Origin: Larkinella sp. C7
GTDB lineage: Bacteria > Bacteroidota > Bacteroidia > Cytophagales > Spirosomataceae
NCBI RefSeq assembly: GCF_006149005.1
Contig: NZ_VBSL01000017.1
Location: 84,959 to 138,146, forward strand
DNA length: 53,188 nt
Reading direction: 5' to 3'
Shown piece by piece: positions 15,487-23,986 of the stretch; the first letter of the stretch is position 1; every line of letters starts with the position of its first letter. A program made the position numbers and the translations under genes. The notes under the pieces are model-generated. The model saw nothing but the letters and a program-made list of their open reading frames with translations, ran no database searches and was not told the DNA's origin.

Positions 15487-16539
15487 ATGACCCAACCCAT
15501 CAACCGGGTCGAGCCCATCAACGACAAATGGCTGCAAATCATCGGCACACCGGTGGCCGTTTTGCCGTTCGTGTTCTTTTACATGAATGAATACGGCTAC
15601 GATTGGCGTCTGTTTGCCCAGGCTTTTCTCTGGGGACTGGTCTCAACCGCCTGTGCCTGGCAATTGCTGCGGTGGTGGGTGATGAAGGTGCGGGTGCGCT
15701 ATGCCGACCGGACTCAGTTCCGGCAACGCATTCTGACGACGTTTCTGGGTTATTCGCTGCTGATCATTCCTGTGCAACCCATCGAAACCTGGGTGGTGAG
15801 CCATGTGGATTTTACGGGGATGGTAACGCCAGCCGAATTTCCGCGCGTTTACCTGATTCACATCGGCATGGCGCTTTTGTTTGCCCTGCTGGTGGGGGCG
15901 ATTTACGAAAGCATGTATTACCTCCAGAAAAACCGGGAAGCGATCACGGAAGCCGAAGCACTCAAAAAAGCGACCTTGCAGAGCCAGTATGACACGCTGA
16001 AAAACCAGGTCAACCCGCATTTTTTGTTCAATTCGCTCAATTCGTTGTCGTCGCTGATTACCGAAGACAAAAAACAGGCCGGGGCGTTTCTGGACGAACT
16101 GGCGAGCGTCTACCGGTATTTGTTGCAGGAAGGCGAGCGGGAATTGACGTCGCTCCGCAGCGAGGTGGAGTTTATCCGGTCGTATCTGTTTCTGATTGAA
16201 ACGCGGTTTGGTTCGGCCATTTCGTACGACATTCGGGTGGAAGACCGGTTTCTGGACGATATGCTGCCTCCGCTGACGCTCCAGACGCTGGTCGAAAACG
16301 CCATCCGGTACAACGTCATTTTGCCCGAAAAACCGTTGCGGCTGACGATTCAGACCCTGGAAGACGGTCAGTTGCTGGTTGCCAATCCGATTCAGCGCAA
16401 ACCGCTCCGCGTTACGGCCATTCCCATCGGACTGGGGACGCTCACCGACCGCTTTCGTCGGCTGGGCCTGCCCGCGCTGGAGATCAAAGACGACGGCGAG
16501 GAGTTTCGGGTGACGGTTCCGCTGTTGCGGAGGGAGTGA
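15487..16539 (+). CDS. LytS-type membrane sensor histidine kinase
   Basis: The start at 15487 gives MTQPINRVEP...; an in-frame TTG at 15385 would add 34 residues of low complexity. The 350-residue protein has four hydrophobic helices in its first ~145 residues. A His_kinase domain follows, with LKNQVNPHFLFNSLNSLSSL (acceptor H178). A degenerate ATPase lobe contains ETLV-like QTLVENAIRYN and GLGTLTDRF. Kinases of this family phosphorylate LytTR response regulators. No LytTR gene adjoins it; the only one in the window is at 31846-32634. The kinase could therefore be an orphan or partner with that distant regulator. Confidence 0.9.
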   Translation: MTQPINRVEPINDKWLQIIGTPVAVLPFVFFYMNEYGYDWRLFAQAFLWGLVSTACAWQLLRWWVMKVRVRYADRTQFRQRILTTFLGYSLLIIPVQPIETWVVSHVDFTGMVTPAEFPRVYLIHIGMALLFALLVGAIYESMYYLQKNREAITEAEALKKATLQSQYDTLKNQVNPHFLFNSLNSLSSLITEDKKQAGAFLDELASVYRYLLQEGERELTSLRSEVEFIRSYLFLIETRFGSAISYDIRVEDRFLDDMLPPLTLQTLVENAIRYNVILPEKPLRLTIQTLEDGQLLVANPIQRKPLRVTAIPIGLGTLTDRFRRLGLPALEIKDDGEEFRVTVPLLRRE

Positions 16540-16599
16540 TTGAAAAGAAGTTAAAATCCGTCAACTATGAGATGATGCCCATGCCTACCAGTTGTCTAA

Positions 16600-16631
16600 G
16601 TGCCAGCGGCACGTAGGACCCCTCCGGGGTC
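16600..16631. repeat. Twin short palindromes, REP-like
   Basis: Two compact hairpins lie side by side: gtgcc-agc-ggcac at 16600-16612 and gacccc-tcc-ggggtc at 16617-16631. Stems of 5 and 6 bp with 3-nt loops are typical of dispersed REP-like elements. Only one copy of this pair was found in the window. Confidence 0.5.
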
Positions 16632-16653
16632 AATGATCTCACCGTTTGCGTTA

Positions 16654-16735
16654 AAATGAGTAATGCCAAATGCAAAAGTTTCACGCCCGCGTCCCTAATT
16701 TTTACATTTAGTATTCATCATTTTACATTTTCAAT
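16654..16735. repeat. Heptad-repeat hairpin, family A copy 2 (decayed)
   Basis: The left arm (~16654-16679) and right arm (~16699-16735) carry the 7-nt register of family A (units such as TTACATT and CATCATT on the right), with more mismatches than the other copies. The apex is GC-rich. It lies between two rightward genes, after the LytS-type kinase. Confidence 0.65.
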
Positions 16736-16767
16736 TCCTGTTTTTAATAACCAAGTAAACAACAACC

Positions 16768-17439
16768 ATGAACACGTTAAAAATCAGTTTCTTTGCGGCT
16801 CTGCTGAGCAGCACCGTTGGAATGGCCCAATATGTTCCGCTGGGCGCCATCACGTCGTGGACCGACGGCTATGTCGTAACGACCGACAACGATACGATTC
16901 GCGGGAAAGTCCGGGTGGGCGCGATGGTGAATGACGCTCCGGCCAGCGTTGTGGTTCGCACGGCCGACGACAAAAAAGTAACCTTCAAAGGCGAGAAACT
17001 CCGTTTGGTGGCCCAGGACATTCCGAAATTTGCCTATGCCACCGGGGCCATTCCCCGCGAACGGGAGCAGGTGGTTTTTGAGCGGGTGCCCAATCCGCGC
17101 AAAGACGGAAAAACCGCCCTACTCGAACGACTGAGCCATCCGGGCAAAATTACACTGTACTTCGACGCCAGCGGCTGGAAGAAAAGCGCGGAGTATACCT
17201 TCGGCAATTTCACGATCGGCACCAATCCGAGAGACCTCAGCTTTGTGGTGGTGAAAGACCAGACCAACGCCCGAATCGTGAAAAAAGGAACCATCGACGA
17301 CGAACACGAGGCTTTGTTTGGCGACTGCCCGGCCTTTGTGCGGCAGTTTCCGGCCGCCACGCGCCGGGACTGGAACCGGTTTGGCGAAATCGTGGAAGCG
17401 TATAACCGGACGTGCGTGATCGGAACGGCGTTGAACTGA
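16768..17439 (+). CDS. Secreted protein of unknown function
   Basis: The 223-residue product starts with a signal peptide (MNTLKISFFAALLSSTVGMAQ). The mature part opens with a beta-rich stretch (SWTDGYVVTTDNDTIRGKVRVG), a pattern common in uncharacterised Bacteroidetes exported proteins. No catalytic motif or membrane helix is visible. Two cysteines near the C-terminus (DCPAF and NRTCVIG) could form a disulfide. It precedes the lipoprotein gene at 17527 by 87 bp, with two small hairpins between, so co-transcription is possible but attenuated. The family is not recognised. Confidence 0.7.
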   Translation: MNTLKISFFAALLSSTVGMAQYVPLGAITSWTDGYVVTTDNDTIRGKVRVGAMVNDAPASVVVRTADDKKVTFKGEKLRLVAQDIPKFAYATGAIPREREQVVFERVPNPRKDGKTALLERLSHPGKITLYFDASGWKKSAEYTFGNFTIGTNPRDLSFVVVKDQTNARIVKKGTIDDEHEALFGDCPAFVRQFPAATRRDWNRFGEIVEAYNRTCVIGTALN

Positions 17440-17466
17440 CGGTTTTTGAAAAAAATGCGAGGGGTT

Positions 17467-17514
17467 GTAGCGTTCGTTTCGCGCGCTACGTCATGGGTTT
17501 AGTAACCACTAAAC
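17467..17514 (+). other. Two small hairpins in the leader of the lipoprotein gene
   Basis: gtagcg (17467-17472) pairs with cgctac (17484-17489), and gtttagt (17497-17503) pairs with actaaac (17508-17514) around a 4-nt loop. The second ends 12 nt before the ATG at 17527, so it could affect translation or act as an attenuator between the two genes. Confidence 0.4.
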
Positions 17515-17526
17515 AGTTTTACATCC

Positions 17527-18057
17527 ATGAAAATCCATTCCATTTTATCCAGCTTCCTGATGGTTCGAAAAATGTCCGCTCTGTTGAGCCTGGCCGTCCT
17601 GTTGACGCTCGGGGCCTGTAACCAGGATTCGGCCAACGAACCCGCCCCGTCGGACAAAGACCTGACGAGTTTGCAAAAAAGCCCCGAAGAATTTGACCGG
17701 GCCATGAACGCCCGTACCAAAGCCGAAGGAACGCAGTTTACCATCGAGAACGTCACCCGTGACGGCAACATCCTGACGGTGAAAGTGAAAGGCGGTTGTT
17801 CGCCCGAATCCTTTAAGGCGGTCTGGAATGGGGTCGAAATCATGATTTATCCGCCGACGATCCACCTGGCGCTGATTCATGAAACGGGCGAAGTTTCCGG
17901 CTGCCCGACCGATCTCGTACACACGCTCAAAATTGACGTTACCAAAGTGATTGGCGAAGGCGATCATTCCAATACAACCTTTGTCGTCTACAATGGGTCG
18001 AAGGTGCAGGACACCACGCTGAACCCGGACGGCACCGTTTCCAATTCCAACCGGTAA
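17527..18057 (+). CDS. Lipoprotein of unknown function
   Basis: A 176-residue protein with a lipoprotein signal: a basic N-terminus, a hydrophobic stretch (LLSLAVLLTLGAC), and a lipobox cysteine followed by N-Q-D. The mature domain is small and beta-rich, with two further cysteines (KGGCSPESF and VSGCPTDL) that may pair. It is reminiscent of small Bacteroidetes envelope lipoproteins and matches none I can name. The start is set by the signal peptide. It lies 70 bp before the ECF sigma gene and may share its transcription unit. Confidence 0.75.
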   Translation: MKIHSILSSFLMVRKMSALLSLAVLLTLGACNQDSANEPAPSDKDLTSLQKSPEEFDRAMNARTKAEGTQFTIENVTRDGNILTVKVKGGCSPESFKAVWNGVEIMIYPPTIHLALIHETGEVSGCPTDLVHTLKIDVTKVIGEGDHSNTTFVVYNGSKVQDTTLNPDGTVSNSNR

Positions 18058-18127
18058 AATACCACTCATACCCGGAACGGTGGGCCGTTGGGCTCACCGT
18101 TCTTTGTTATCGCCCGCAGCCGGTGAT

Positions 18128-18703
18128 ATGGCACCAGATTGTACTCCTTTTGAACGACAACTCATCGAAGGATGCCGGAAAGGCAACCCGCAGCACCAGG
18201 AAATGTTCTACAAGCATTTTTACGGGTTTACAATGGCCATTGCGTTGCGATACCACCCGGCCCGGCAGGAAGCAGGCAGCGTGGTCAACGATAGTTTTAT
18301 GAAAGTCTTCGACCGGATCGACCGGTATTCGTTTGACGAAACGTTCAAAGGCTGGCTGCGCCGGATCGTAGTCAACACCGCCCTCGATCACTACCGGAAA
18401 CTGACCAGGCACGCCCACACCCTCGATCCGGAACAGGCCGACAGCCAGGCTGTGGCCCTCGAAGAGTCGGTCATTAGCCAACTCACGGCGGAGGACATTC
18501 TGAACCTGCTCCAGCACCTTCCCGACCACTACCGCATGGTGTTTAACTTATACGAAATCGAAGGGTATTCGCACGACGAAATTGCCCGGCAACTCAATCT
18601 GTCGGTCAGCTCGTCGCGGGTTTACCTGGTTCGGGCGAAAGAAAAACTCGCCCGGTTGGTGAAAAATTATTTCCCGAATCACAATGAAAGATTCTATCCA
18701 TAA
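18128..18703 (+). CDS. ECF-type RNA polymerase sigma factor
   Basis: The start at 18128 (MAPDCTPFERQLI) gives 191 residues; an upstream in-frame start at 18080 adds only non-conserved sequence. Region 2 spans about residues 12-90 (FYKHFYGFTMAIALRY, then SFMKVFDRIDRYSF and FKGWLRRIVVNTALDHYRK). Region 4 lies at ~130-185 (LPDHYRMVFNLYEIEGYSHDEIA with the recognition helix region LSVSSSRVYLVRAKEKL). Its 3' end overlaps the next gene by 20 bp, so the two are translationally coupled. That is the arrangement expected of a sigma factor and its membrane regulator. It should direct transcription of a small regulon not defined here. Confidence 0.93.
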   Translation: MAPDCTPFERQLIEGCRKGNPQHQEMFYKHFYGFTMAIALRYHPARQEAGSVVNDSFMKVFDRIDRYSFDETFKGWLRRIVVNTALDHYRKLTRHAHTLDPEQADSQAVALEESVISQLTAEDILNLLQHLPDHYRMVFNLYEIEGYSHDEIARQLNLSVSSSRVYLVRAKEKLARLVKNYFPNHNERFYP

Positions 18704-20015
18704 ACGGCTGACCGATCAGATTCGAAAGACGATGGGGCGGTATGAACCGGCTTACGAGCCCGGTTCGTGGGAGGAATTTCAGCGGCTCCGGCGCAAACGG
18801 CAGCAACGGCAACCGCTGGTCTGGTTCCGGTATGCGATGGCGGCCTGTCTGTTGCTCGGCGTTCTGGGCGTGCCGGTTTGGCTGTATGTCGGTCGGCAGG
18901 ATTCGGAACCGTTGGCCGTCAATCAACCCAAAACCGGTTTTTCGGGAAAGAAAACCGCTCCGTCGCTGGTGGAGAAACGTCGGGCAGAAGGAGCGGGCTT
19001 AACCAGAAAAAAGGAACACTTTGAGGTTGATCGAAAACCGCTGCTTTCGGTTATTACTTCTAAAGCTGTGCGTGGTCCCGTTGTTGTCCCTAAAGGAGAC
19101 TTGGACGCGGCAACCGCTGGATTCAGGAAGTACCCTTTAGGGCCGGAGTCGCACACGACTTTAGGGGCAAAGCCAAACCCAATTGCTATTCGCATTCAAA
19201 CGGATACGGATTTGCCCAAATCGGACGAATCAATCAGCCAAACCGGCTCGTTTGAATTCATCACGCCACGATCCATACCGGTCGCCCAACGTCCACTTCG
19301 ACCTTTAGGACTTCCCTTGAGTCTATGGACTTCCCAACCGGCGGTGGCAAAAATCGATCCCGCCAGGACAGGACAGAAACCCATTTGGGGCGTCAGTCTG
19401 GCCCCGCAGTCGGTGTATGCCGCCGGAAGTTCGGCGTCTCCAGCCCTGGGGGGCGGACTTTTTTCCGAAATCCCGATTAGCCGCCGGTTTAGCCTGTCGA
19501 CCGGGTTGTCGATGGCGCAGCAAAAACTCGGAACCGCCGGGCCGGAGTTGTTCGTTGTTTCGACGGTTCCCCAGTTGGTTGCGACCAGCATTCGACTCAC
19601 GGCGGTCGATCTGCCGGTGAATATCCGGTTTCGGACCAAAAAATCGGCTGATTTAGGTTTCTATGCCGAAGTGGGTTTGTCGTCCGTCGCCTTTCTGAAT
19701 GAACACTATGCGTATACCTACCAGCAGCAAAAAGAGGTGACGGTGGTGGTGATGGGAACCAACGGGCAGGAGCAAACGACGACGCAATTCGTGACGGCGC
19801 AGGAAACGATAAACCAGGCCGAACCGTCTTTTCAGAAAATTTACTGGGGGCGGATCGTCAATCTATCGATTGGCGTGGAGCGCCGGATTGGCACCCGATT
19901 CCGGTTATCCGCTGAACCGTATCTGAAATATCCAATCGGACCGTTCACGCGGGAAAACCTGATGCTTGGTGCGGGGGGCGTCAGTCTGCGGCTGGGTTTC
20001 CAGTCTGTTCGGTGA
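18684..20015 (+). CDS. Sigma-factor-coupled membrane protein with beta-rich C-terminal domain
   Basis: A 443-residue protein whose ATG lies inside the sigma gene's end. Residues 1-45 are basic and polar (MKDSIHKRLTDQIRK..., RRKRQQRQ), followed by one membrane helix (~48-70, YAMAACLLLGVLGVPVWLYVG). A ~130-residue low-complexity linker follows, then a C-terminal beta-rich domain (~235-443) with alternating strands resembling a small outer-membrane barrel (for example FSLSTGLSMAQQKLG, DLGFYAEVGLSSVAF, LRLGFQSVR). No signal peptide is seen. The N-terminal part could act as an anti-sigma factor. That role is inferred from position and topology; there is no FecR or zinc anti-sigma motif. Confidence 0.75.
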   Translation: MKDSIHKRLTDQIRKTMGRYEPAYEPGSWEEFQRLRRKRQQRQPLVWFRYAMAACLLLGVLGVPVWLYVGRQDSEPLAVNQPKTGFSGKKTAPSLVEKRRAEGAGLTRKKEHFEVDRKPLLSVITSKAVRGPVVVPKGDLDAATAGFRKYPLGPESHTTLGAKPNPIAIRIQTDTDLPKSDESISQTGSFEFITPRSIPVAQRPLRPLGLPLSLWTSQPAVAKIDPARTGQKPIWGVSLAPQSVYAAGSSASPALGGGLFSEIPISRRFSLSTGLSMAQQKLGTAGPELFVVSTVPQLVATSIRLTAVDLPVNIRFRTKKSADLGFYAEVGLSSVAFLNEHYAYTYQQQKEVTVVVMGTNGQEQTTTQFVTAQETINQAEPSFQKIYWGRIVNLSIGVERRIGTRFRLSAEPYLKYPIGPFTRENLMLGAGGVSLRLGFQSVR

Positions 20016-20029
20016 TTCCCATCAAGAGC

Positions 20030-20069
20030 AAATCCGGTTTTGACTATAAATCTGACCAACACCGGATTT
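20030..20069 (+). terminator. Hairpin after the sigma-factor operon
   Basis: aaatccggt (20030-20038) pairs with accggattt (20061-20069) over 9 bp, extended by gag/ctc with a one-base bulge. It lies 14 bp beyond the stop at 20015. The 22-nt loop and absence of a T-run make it a weak terminator candidate. Confidence 0.4.
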
Positions 20070-20200
20070 CTCGTGTTTATAGTAAGTAGCTTATATTCAG
20101 TAAGTTGAAATCTTATTTAAAAACATTCTTACTAATAATATTATAACCAGTCTAAATAGTAATTACATTTACGGCAGAATAACCTTTTATCGAATCCATC

Positions 20201-21370
20201 ATGTTCAACGTAAATGTACTTGCCCGATACATTCCCATTGTATTGGTAACCGCCAGTCTGATTGCCTGTAACAAAGACGACGATGACAATGGCATCACAC
20301 CACCTGAAAACCTGCGTTCTGCTATCGACTATTCCAAATTGACGGATACCACGGCCTACGCCAACTTCTTTGCGGATAACAGCGGTGCCAAAACCGTTGA
20401 TCTGACACCGGGCAGCACCCAGCTTTTGATGTTCCGCGCCATCAACACCTACAACGGTACGGCAGTAGGAACCGGCGCCACGCTGGATTCGACCGTACTG
20501 AAAAACATGTTTTCCAATACCGGCAATCCCTTTACGGATGCAGCTTTGAATACATCCGGCGTTAACCTGCGGTCGATCTTTGCCTCGTCACTGCCGGCGG
20601 CTGATGCCGAAAAAGAGCGTAAAACCCTGGAAGCCGCTTTTGGACCGATTGCCACCGCCAGCAAATCCGTAACGGCCACTGCTTCCGAAGGCAAGGCGGG
20701 CAAGCTCGGGACATATTTAGTGGATGCCAAAGGCATCGAATGGGCTCAGATTATCCAGAAATCCATGATTGGCGGCTTGCAGGTCGATTACATCAGCAAC
20801 GTGCTGTTGAGCGATAAGAACCTGGCCCTGGACAATTCAAAAGTGGTCACCGGTAAAAAATACACCGAACTGGAGCACAATTGGGATCAGATTTTCGGCT
20901 TGCTGACGGCCAATCCGGTCTATGGCAGCAAAGCAACGGCTACGTCGTCCGGCGAAAGTTTCATCGGTTCCTACCTCTGGGAATACAATAAAGAAGACTT
21001 CCCCAAAATCCACACGGCCTTGCTGAAAGGACGGGCGGCCATTGTCAACAACGACCCGACGACCCTGAAAGCGCAGGTTGCTATTCTGCGCCCGGCGATG
21101 GAAAAAGCCCTGGCTGGTGCGGCTCTGGGCTACCTGGGGAAATGGAAAACGAACGCAACCAACGATGCGGCCCGCGCCCACGCCATTGGCGAAGGACTGG
21201 GATTCATTTACTCGCTGCGGTTCTGCAAAGTAAACGGGGCTGATGCCGCTTTCTCGGACACCATCCTGGCGGGATTGATCGGAGCTCCCAACGGTTTCTG
21301 GGGGCTGACCAACACCAAAATCGACGCAGCCGCTGCGGCCATCCGGACGAAGTTCAAGATCACGAATTAA
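20201..21370 (+). CDS. DUF4856-family lipoprotein
   Basis: A 389-residue lipoprotein: signal region ending LVTASLIAC, then an acidic tether NKDDDDN. The mature protein carries the DUF4856 pattern, including LRSAIDYSKLTDTTAYANFF, a central EHNWDQIFGLL and ESFIGSYLWEYNKED. DUF4856 proteins in Bacteroidetes commonly sit next to imelysin and iron-receptor genes; their biochemical role is not established. It leads a rightward cluster with an imelysin, an HTTM protein and a FecA-like receptor, suggesting a periplasmic-facing part of an iron-uptake system. A perfect 38-bp hairpin follows its stop by 6 bp and may lower expression of the downstream genes. Confidence 0.88.
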   Translation: MFNVNVLARYIPIVLVTASLIACNKDDDDNGITPPENLRSAIDYSKLTDTTAYANFFADNSGAKTVDLTPGSTQLLMFRAINTYNGTAVGTGATLDSTVLKNMFSNTGNPFTDAALNTSGVNLRSIFASSLPAADAEKERKTLEAAFGPIATASKSVTATASEGKAGKLGTYLVDAKGIEWAQIIQKSMIGGLQVDYISNVLLSDKNLALDNSKVVTGKKYTELEHNWDQIFGLLTANPVYGSKATATSSGESFIGSYLWEYNKEDFPKIHTALLKGRAAIVNNDPTTLKAQVAILRPAMEKALAGAALGYLGKWKTNATNDAARAHAIGEGLGFIYSLRFCKVNGADAAFSDTILAGLIGAPNGFWGLTNTKIDAAAAAIRTKFKITN

Positions 21371-21376
21371 TGTAGC

Positions 21377-21465
21377 GTTTACGGTTTTCGGTATACGGTT
21401 TACGGTGGCTGACGCGCGTTTCATAAACGTCAGCCACCGTAAACCGTATACCGAAAACCGTAAAC
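21377..21465 (+). repeat. Heptad-repeat hairpin, family D, perfect 38-bp stem
   Basis: Arms 21377-21414 and 21428-21465 are exact reverse complements (38 bp) around a 13-nt loop. The right arm is a run of 7-nt units of the type CCGTAAA or CCGTATA. It lies between the DUF4856 and imelysin genes of one operon and ends 11 bp before the imelysin ATG, so it forms in the mRNA as well as in DNA. Confidence 0.9.
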
Positions 21466-21476
21466 CATTTTTAAGT

Positions 21477-22637
21477 ATGGCACATCTCAGTTGGAAAACC
21501 GTCGGTTTTTTGTTTGCTTTTCTGGGGCTGGTCTGGGCTTGTTCGACCAGCAAGGATACGCCCGATCCGGACCCCGATCCGAATCCTACTACGCCCGTGG
21601 GCACCGACCGCAAGGCGATGCTGACGCACCTGGCGGACAATATCATTCTACCGGGCTACGCCAATTTCAAGACCAAATTCGACCTGATGCGGACGAAGTC
21701 GGAGGCCTTTGCGGCCAAACCCGACCCAACCACGCTGACAGAATTCCGGCAGGCCTGGGTCGATGCCTATACCGAATGGCAAAAAGTGGAGCTGTTCGAC
21801 GTCGGACCGGCAGAATCGCAGACGTTGCGGTATTTTTTCAACATCTATCCGGCCAATGTGGCCGGGATTGAAGAAAACATCGTTTCCGGTTCGGCGGTGA
21901 TGGACTTGCCAGCCGCGTACCCCAAACAGGGTTTTCCGGCTTTGGATTACCTCATCAATGGTCTTGCGGCCACCGACGATGCCATCCTGCTGCGGTATAC
22001 GACGGCTGCGGATGCCGCCAAACGGATTGCTTACCTGAAGCGAATCACAACCCAGATGAACACGGTTTTTACCGCCGTTCTGACCGAGTGGACGACCGGT
22101 GGCTACCGGGACAAGTTTGTGAACTGCACCGGCATCGACGCGGGTTGCTCGACTTCGAAACTGGTCAATGGCTATGTACTTCATTATGAGCGGTATATTC
22201 GTTCGGGGAAATTCGGGATTCCGACGGGCGTGATGGCCAGCGGCACTCCGGCTCCTGAAAAAGTGGAAGCGTTCTACAAAAAAGACCTGTCGCTGGTTCT
22301 GGCCAAAACCGCTCACCAGGCAGCCATTGATTTTTTCAACGGAAAAGACATAAAAACGGGGCAGGAGGGGCCCGGTTTTAAAAGTTACCTCAACGCCCTC
22401 GGTGCCAAAGACAGCCAGACCGGCAAGTCGCTGGTGGAGGTGATCAACGCACAGTTTGAATCGACCAACGCGAAACTGAACGCGCTGAAACCGAACCTGC
22501 ACGACGAAATCAAGACCAATAACGCTGCGGTGGTGGCGGTGTACACCGAAATGCAGAAAGCCGTACGGATGCTGAAAGTGGACATGACGTCGGCCATGAG
22601 CATTACCATTACCTATGTGGACACGGACGGCGACTGA
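21477..22637 (+). CDS. Imelysin-family lipoprotein
   Basis: The ATG at 21477 opens a lipoprotein signal (GFLFAFLGLVWAC, then STSKD); in-frame starts farther upstream lie within the hairpin. The 386-residue protein carries the imelysin (insulin-cleaving membrane protease-like) all-helical fold, with TEFRQAWVDAYTEWQKVELFDVGPAE and IYPANVAGIEENI. The family's GxHxxE motif appears here as GFPALD, so the metal-type histidine is absent. Imelysins are linked to iron uptake, and the protease activity of the wider family is doubtful. The stop overlaps the next start (TGATG at 22635-22639), so the genes are translationally coupled. Confidence 0.9.
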   Translation: MAHLSWKTVGFLFAFLGLVWACSTSKDTPDPDPDPNPTTPVGTDRKAMLTHLADNIILPGYANFKTKFDLMRTKSEAFAAKPDPTTLTEFRQAWVDAYTEWQKVELFDVGPAESQTLRYFFNIYPANVAGIEENIVSGSAVMDLPAAYPKQGFPALDYLINGLAATDDAILLRYTTAADAAKRIAYLKRITTQMNTVFTAVLTEWTTGGYRDKFVNCTGIDAGCSTSKLVNGYVLHYERYIRSGKFGIPTGVMASGTPAPEKVEAFYKKDLSLVLAKTAHQAAIDFFNGKDIKTGQEGPGFKSYLNALGAKDSQTGKSLVEVINAQFESTNAKLNALKPNLHDEIKTNNAAVVAVYTEMQKAVRMLKVDMTSAMSITITYVDTDGD

Positions 22638-23986
22638 TGGGCCGGTATTTTCGGACATATACCTCAGCGGCTCCTTTGGCCGTTTTCCGAATCGCCTTCG
22701 GCGTGATGCTTCTGGGCAGCGTCGTTCGTTTCTGGTCGAAAGGCTGGATCGAAGAGCTTTACATCAAACCTTCTTTTTTCTTTCCGTATTACGGTTTTGA
22801 GTTTGTCAAGCCGCTCGGCGAATACACGTATCTGCTGTTTGCCGTCTGCGGTCTTAGCGCGCTGCTGGTGGCCCTTGGGTGGTTCTACCGAATGGCTTCC
22901 GTCCTGCTTTTTCTGAGCTTTACGTACATCGAACTGATGGACAAAAGCACCTACCTGAATCACTATTATTTTGTGAGTCTGGTGGCGTTTCTGCTGATCT
23001 TCCTGCCCGCCAACGCCTATTTTTCGGTCGATGCCTACCAAAACCGTAGCGGTTTCTACGACCAGGTTCCCCGCTGGACGATCGACAGTTTGCGGCTGCT
23101 AATGGGTATTGTTTATCTCTACGCCGGTCTGGCCAAACTGAACTCCGACTGGCTGCTGGAAGCGCTGCCGCTCCGGATCTGGTTGCCGGGTCGCAACGAT
23201 TTACCGATCATCGGTTTTCTGTTCAACTACCGCGAGACGGCGTATGCGTTCAGTTGGCTGGGCGCGCTCTACGACCTCAGCATTCCGTTTTTGCTGCTCA
23301 ACCGCGTTACGCGTCCGTTTGCCTATGTGGCGGTGGTGGTTTTTCACGTGCTGACCGTCATCCTGTTTCCGATCGGCATGTTTCCGTACATCATGATCGT
23401 GGCGGCTCTGATCTTTTTCTCCGCCGGTTTTCACCAGAAAATCATTGCGGTTTTCCGGTCTTGGCTGCGACTCCCGGATCACCTGCCGGGGCCGGAGAAG
23501 ATACGGGTATACAGCCCGCAGCGAACCCGGGCGCTTCTGGCGGGGCTGGCGGTGTTTTTTGCGATCCAACTCCTTTTTCCGTTTCGGTATGTGCTCTATC
23601 CCAACGAGTTATTCTGGTCGGAAGAAGGCTACCGGTTTTCGTGGCGGGTGATGCTGATGGAGAAAATGGGGCATGTGCAATTCAAAGTCGTGGACGAATC
23701 GGGGCGGCAGGCCGTCGTCAACAACCACGAATACCTGACGCCTTTGCAGGAAAAAATGATGGCGACGCAGCCGGATATGCTGGTTCAGTTTGCGCACTAT
23801 CTGCGGGATCAGTACACCCGGAAGGGTTTTCAAAACCCGAAAGTTTTTGCCGATACTTACGTCAGTCTGAATGGTCGGCTGGGCAAACCGTACATTGACC
23901 CGACGGTCAACCTGGCGCAGGAAACCGACTCGTTCCGGCCCAAAAAGTGGATTTTACCCTTTGGAGATGAAATTAAAGGTTTATAG
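22637..23986 (+). CDS. HTTM-domain integral membrane protein
   Basis: A 449-residue protein with many hydrophobic helices in its first ~310 residues (for example LFAVCGLSALLVALGWFYR and FAYVAVVVFHVLTVILF) and a periplasmic-type C-terminal domain. It matches the HTTM family, related to vitamin K-dependent gamma-carboxylase. The catalytic carboxylase role is not assured in bacterial members. It starts within the imelysin stop and its last 20 bp overlap the receptor gene start, so it is bound tightly into the operon. A role in modifying or assembling the iron-uptake system is inferred from this coupling alone. Confidence 0.88.
   Translation: MGRYFRTYTSAAPLAVFRIAFGVMLLGSVVRFWSKGWIEELYIKPSFFFPYYGFEFVKPLGEYTYLLFAVCGLSALLVALGWFYRMASVLLFLSFTYIELMDKSTYLNHYYFVSLVAFLLIFLPANAYFSVDAYQNRSGFYDQVPRWTIDSLRLLMGIVYLYAGLAKLNSDWLLEALPLRIWLPGRNDLPIIGFLFNYRETAYAFSWLGALYDLSIPFLLLNRVTRPFAYVAVVVFHVLTVILFPIGMFPYIMIVAALIFFSAGFHQKIIAVFRSWLRLPDHLPGPEKIRVYSPQRTRALLAGLAVFFAIQLLFPFRYVLYPNELFWSEEGYRFSWRVMLMEKMGHVQFKVVDESGRQAVVNNHEYLTPLQEKMMATQPDMLVQFAHYLRDQYTRKGFQNPKVFADTYVSLNGRLGKPYIDPTVNLAQETDSFRPKKWILPFGDEIKGL

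Noticed and set aside
21648-22658. 336-codon minus-strand frame over the imelysin gene
   Set aside because: It is antisense to a gene with a lipoprotein signal and an imelysin core.
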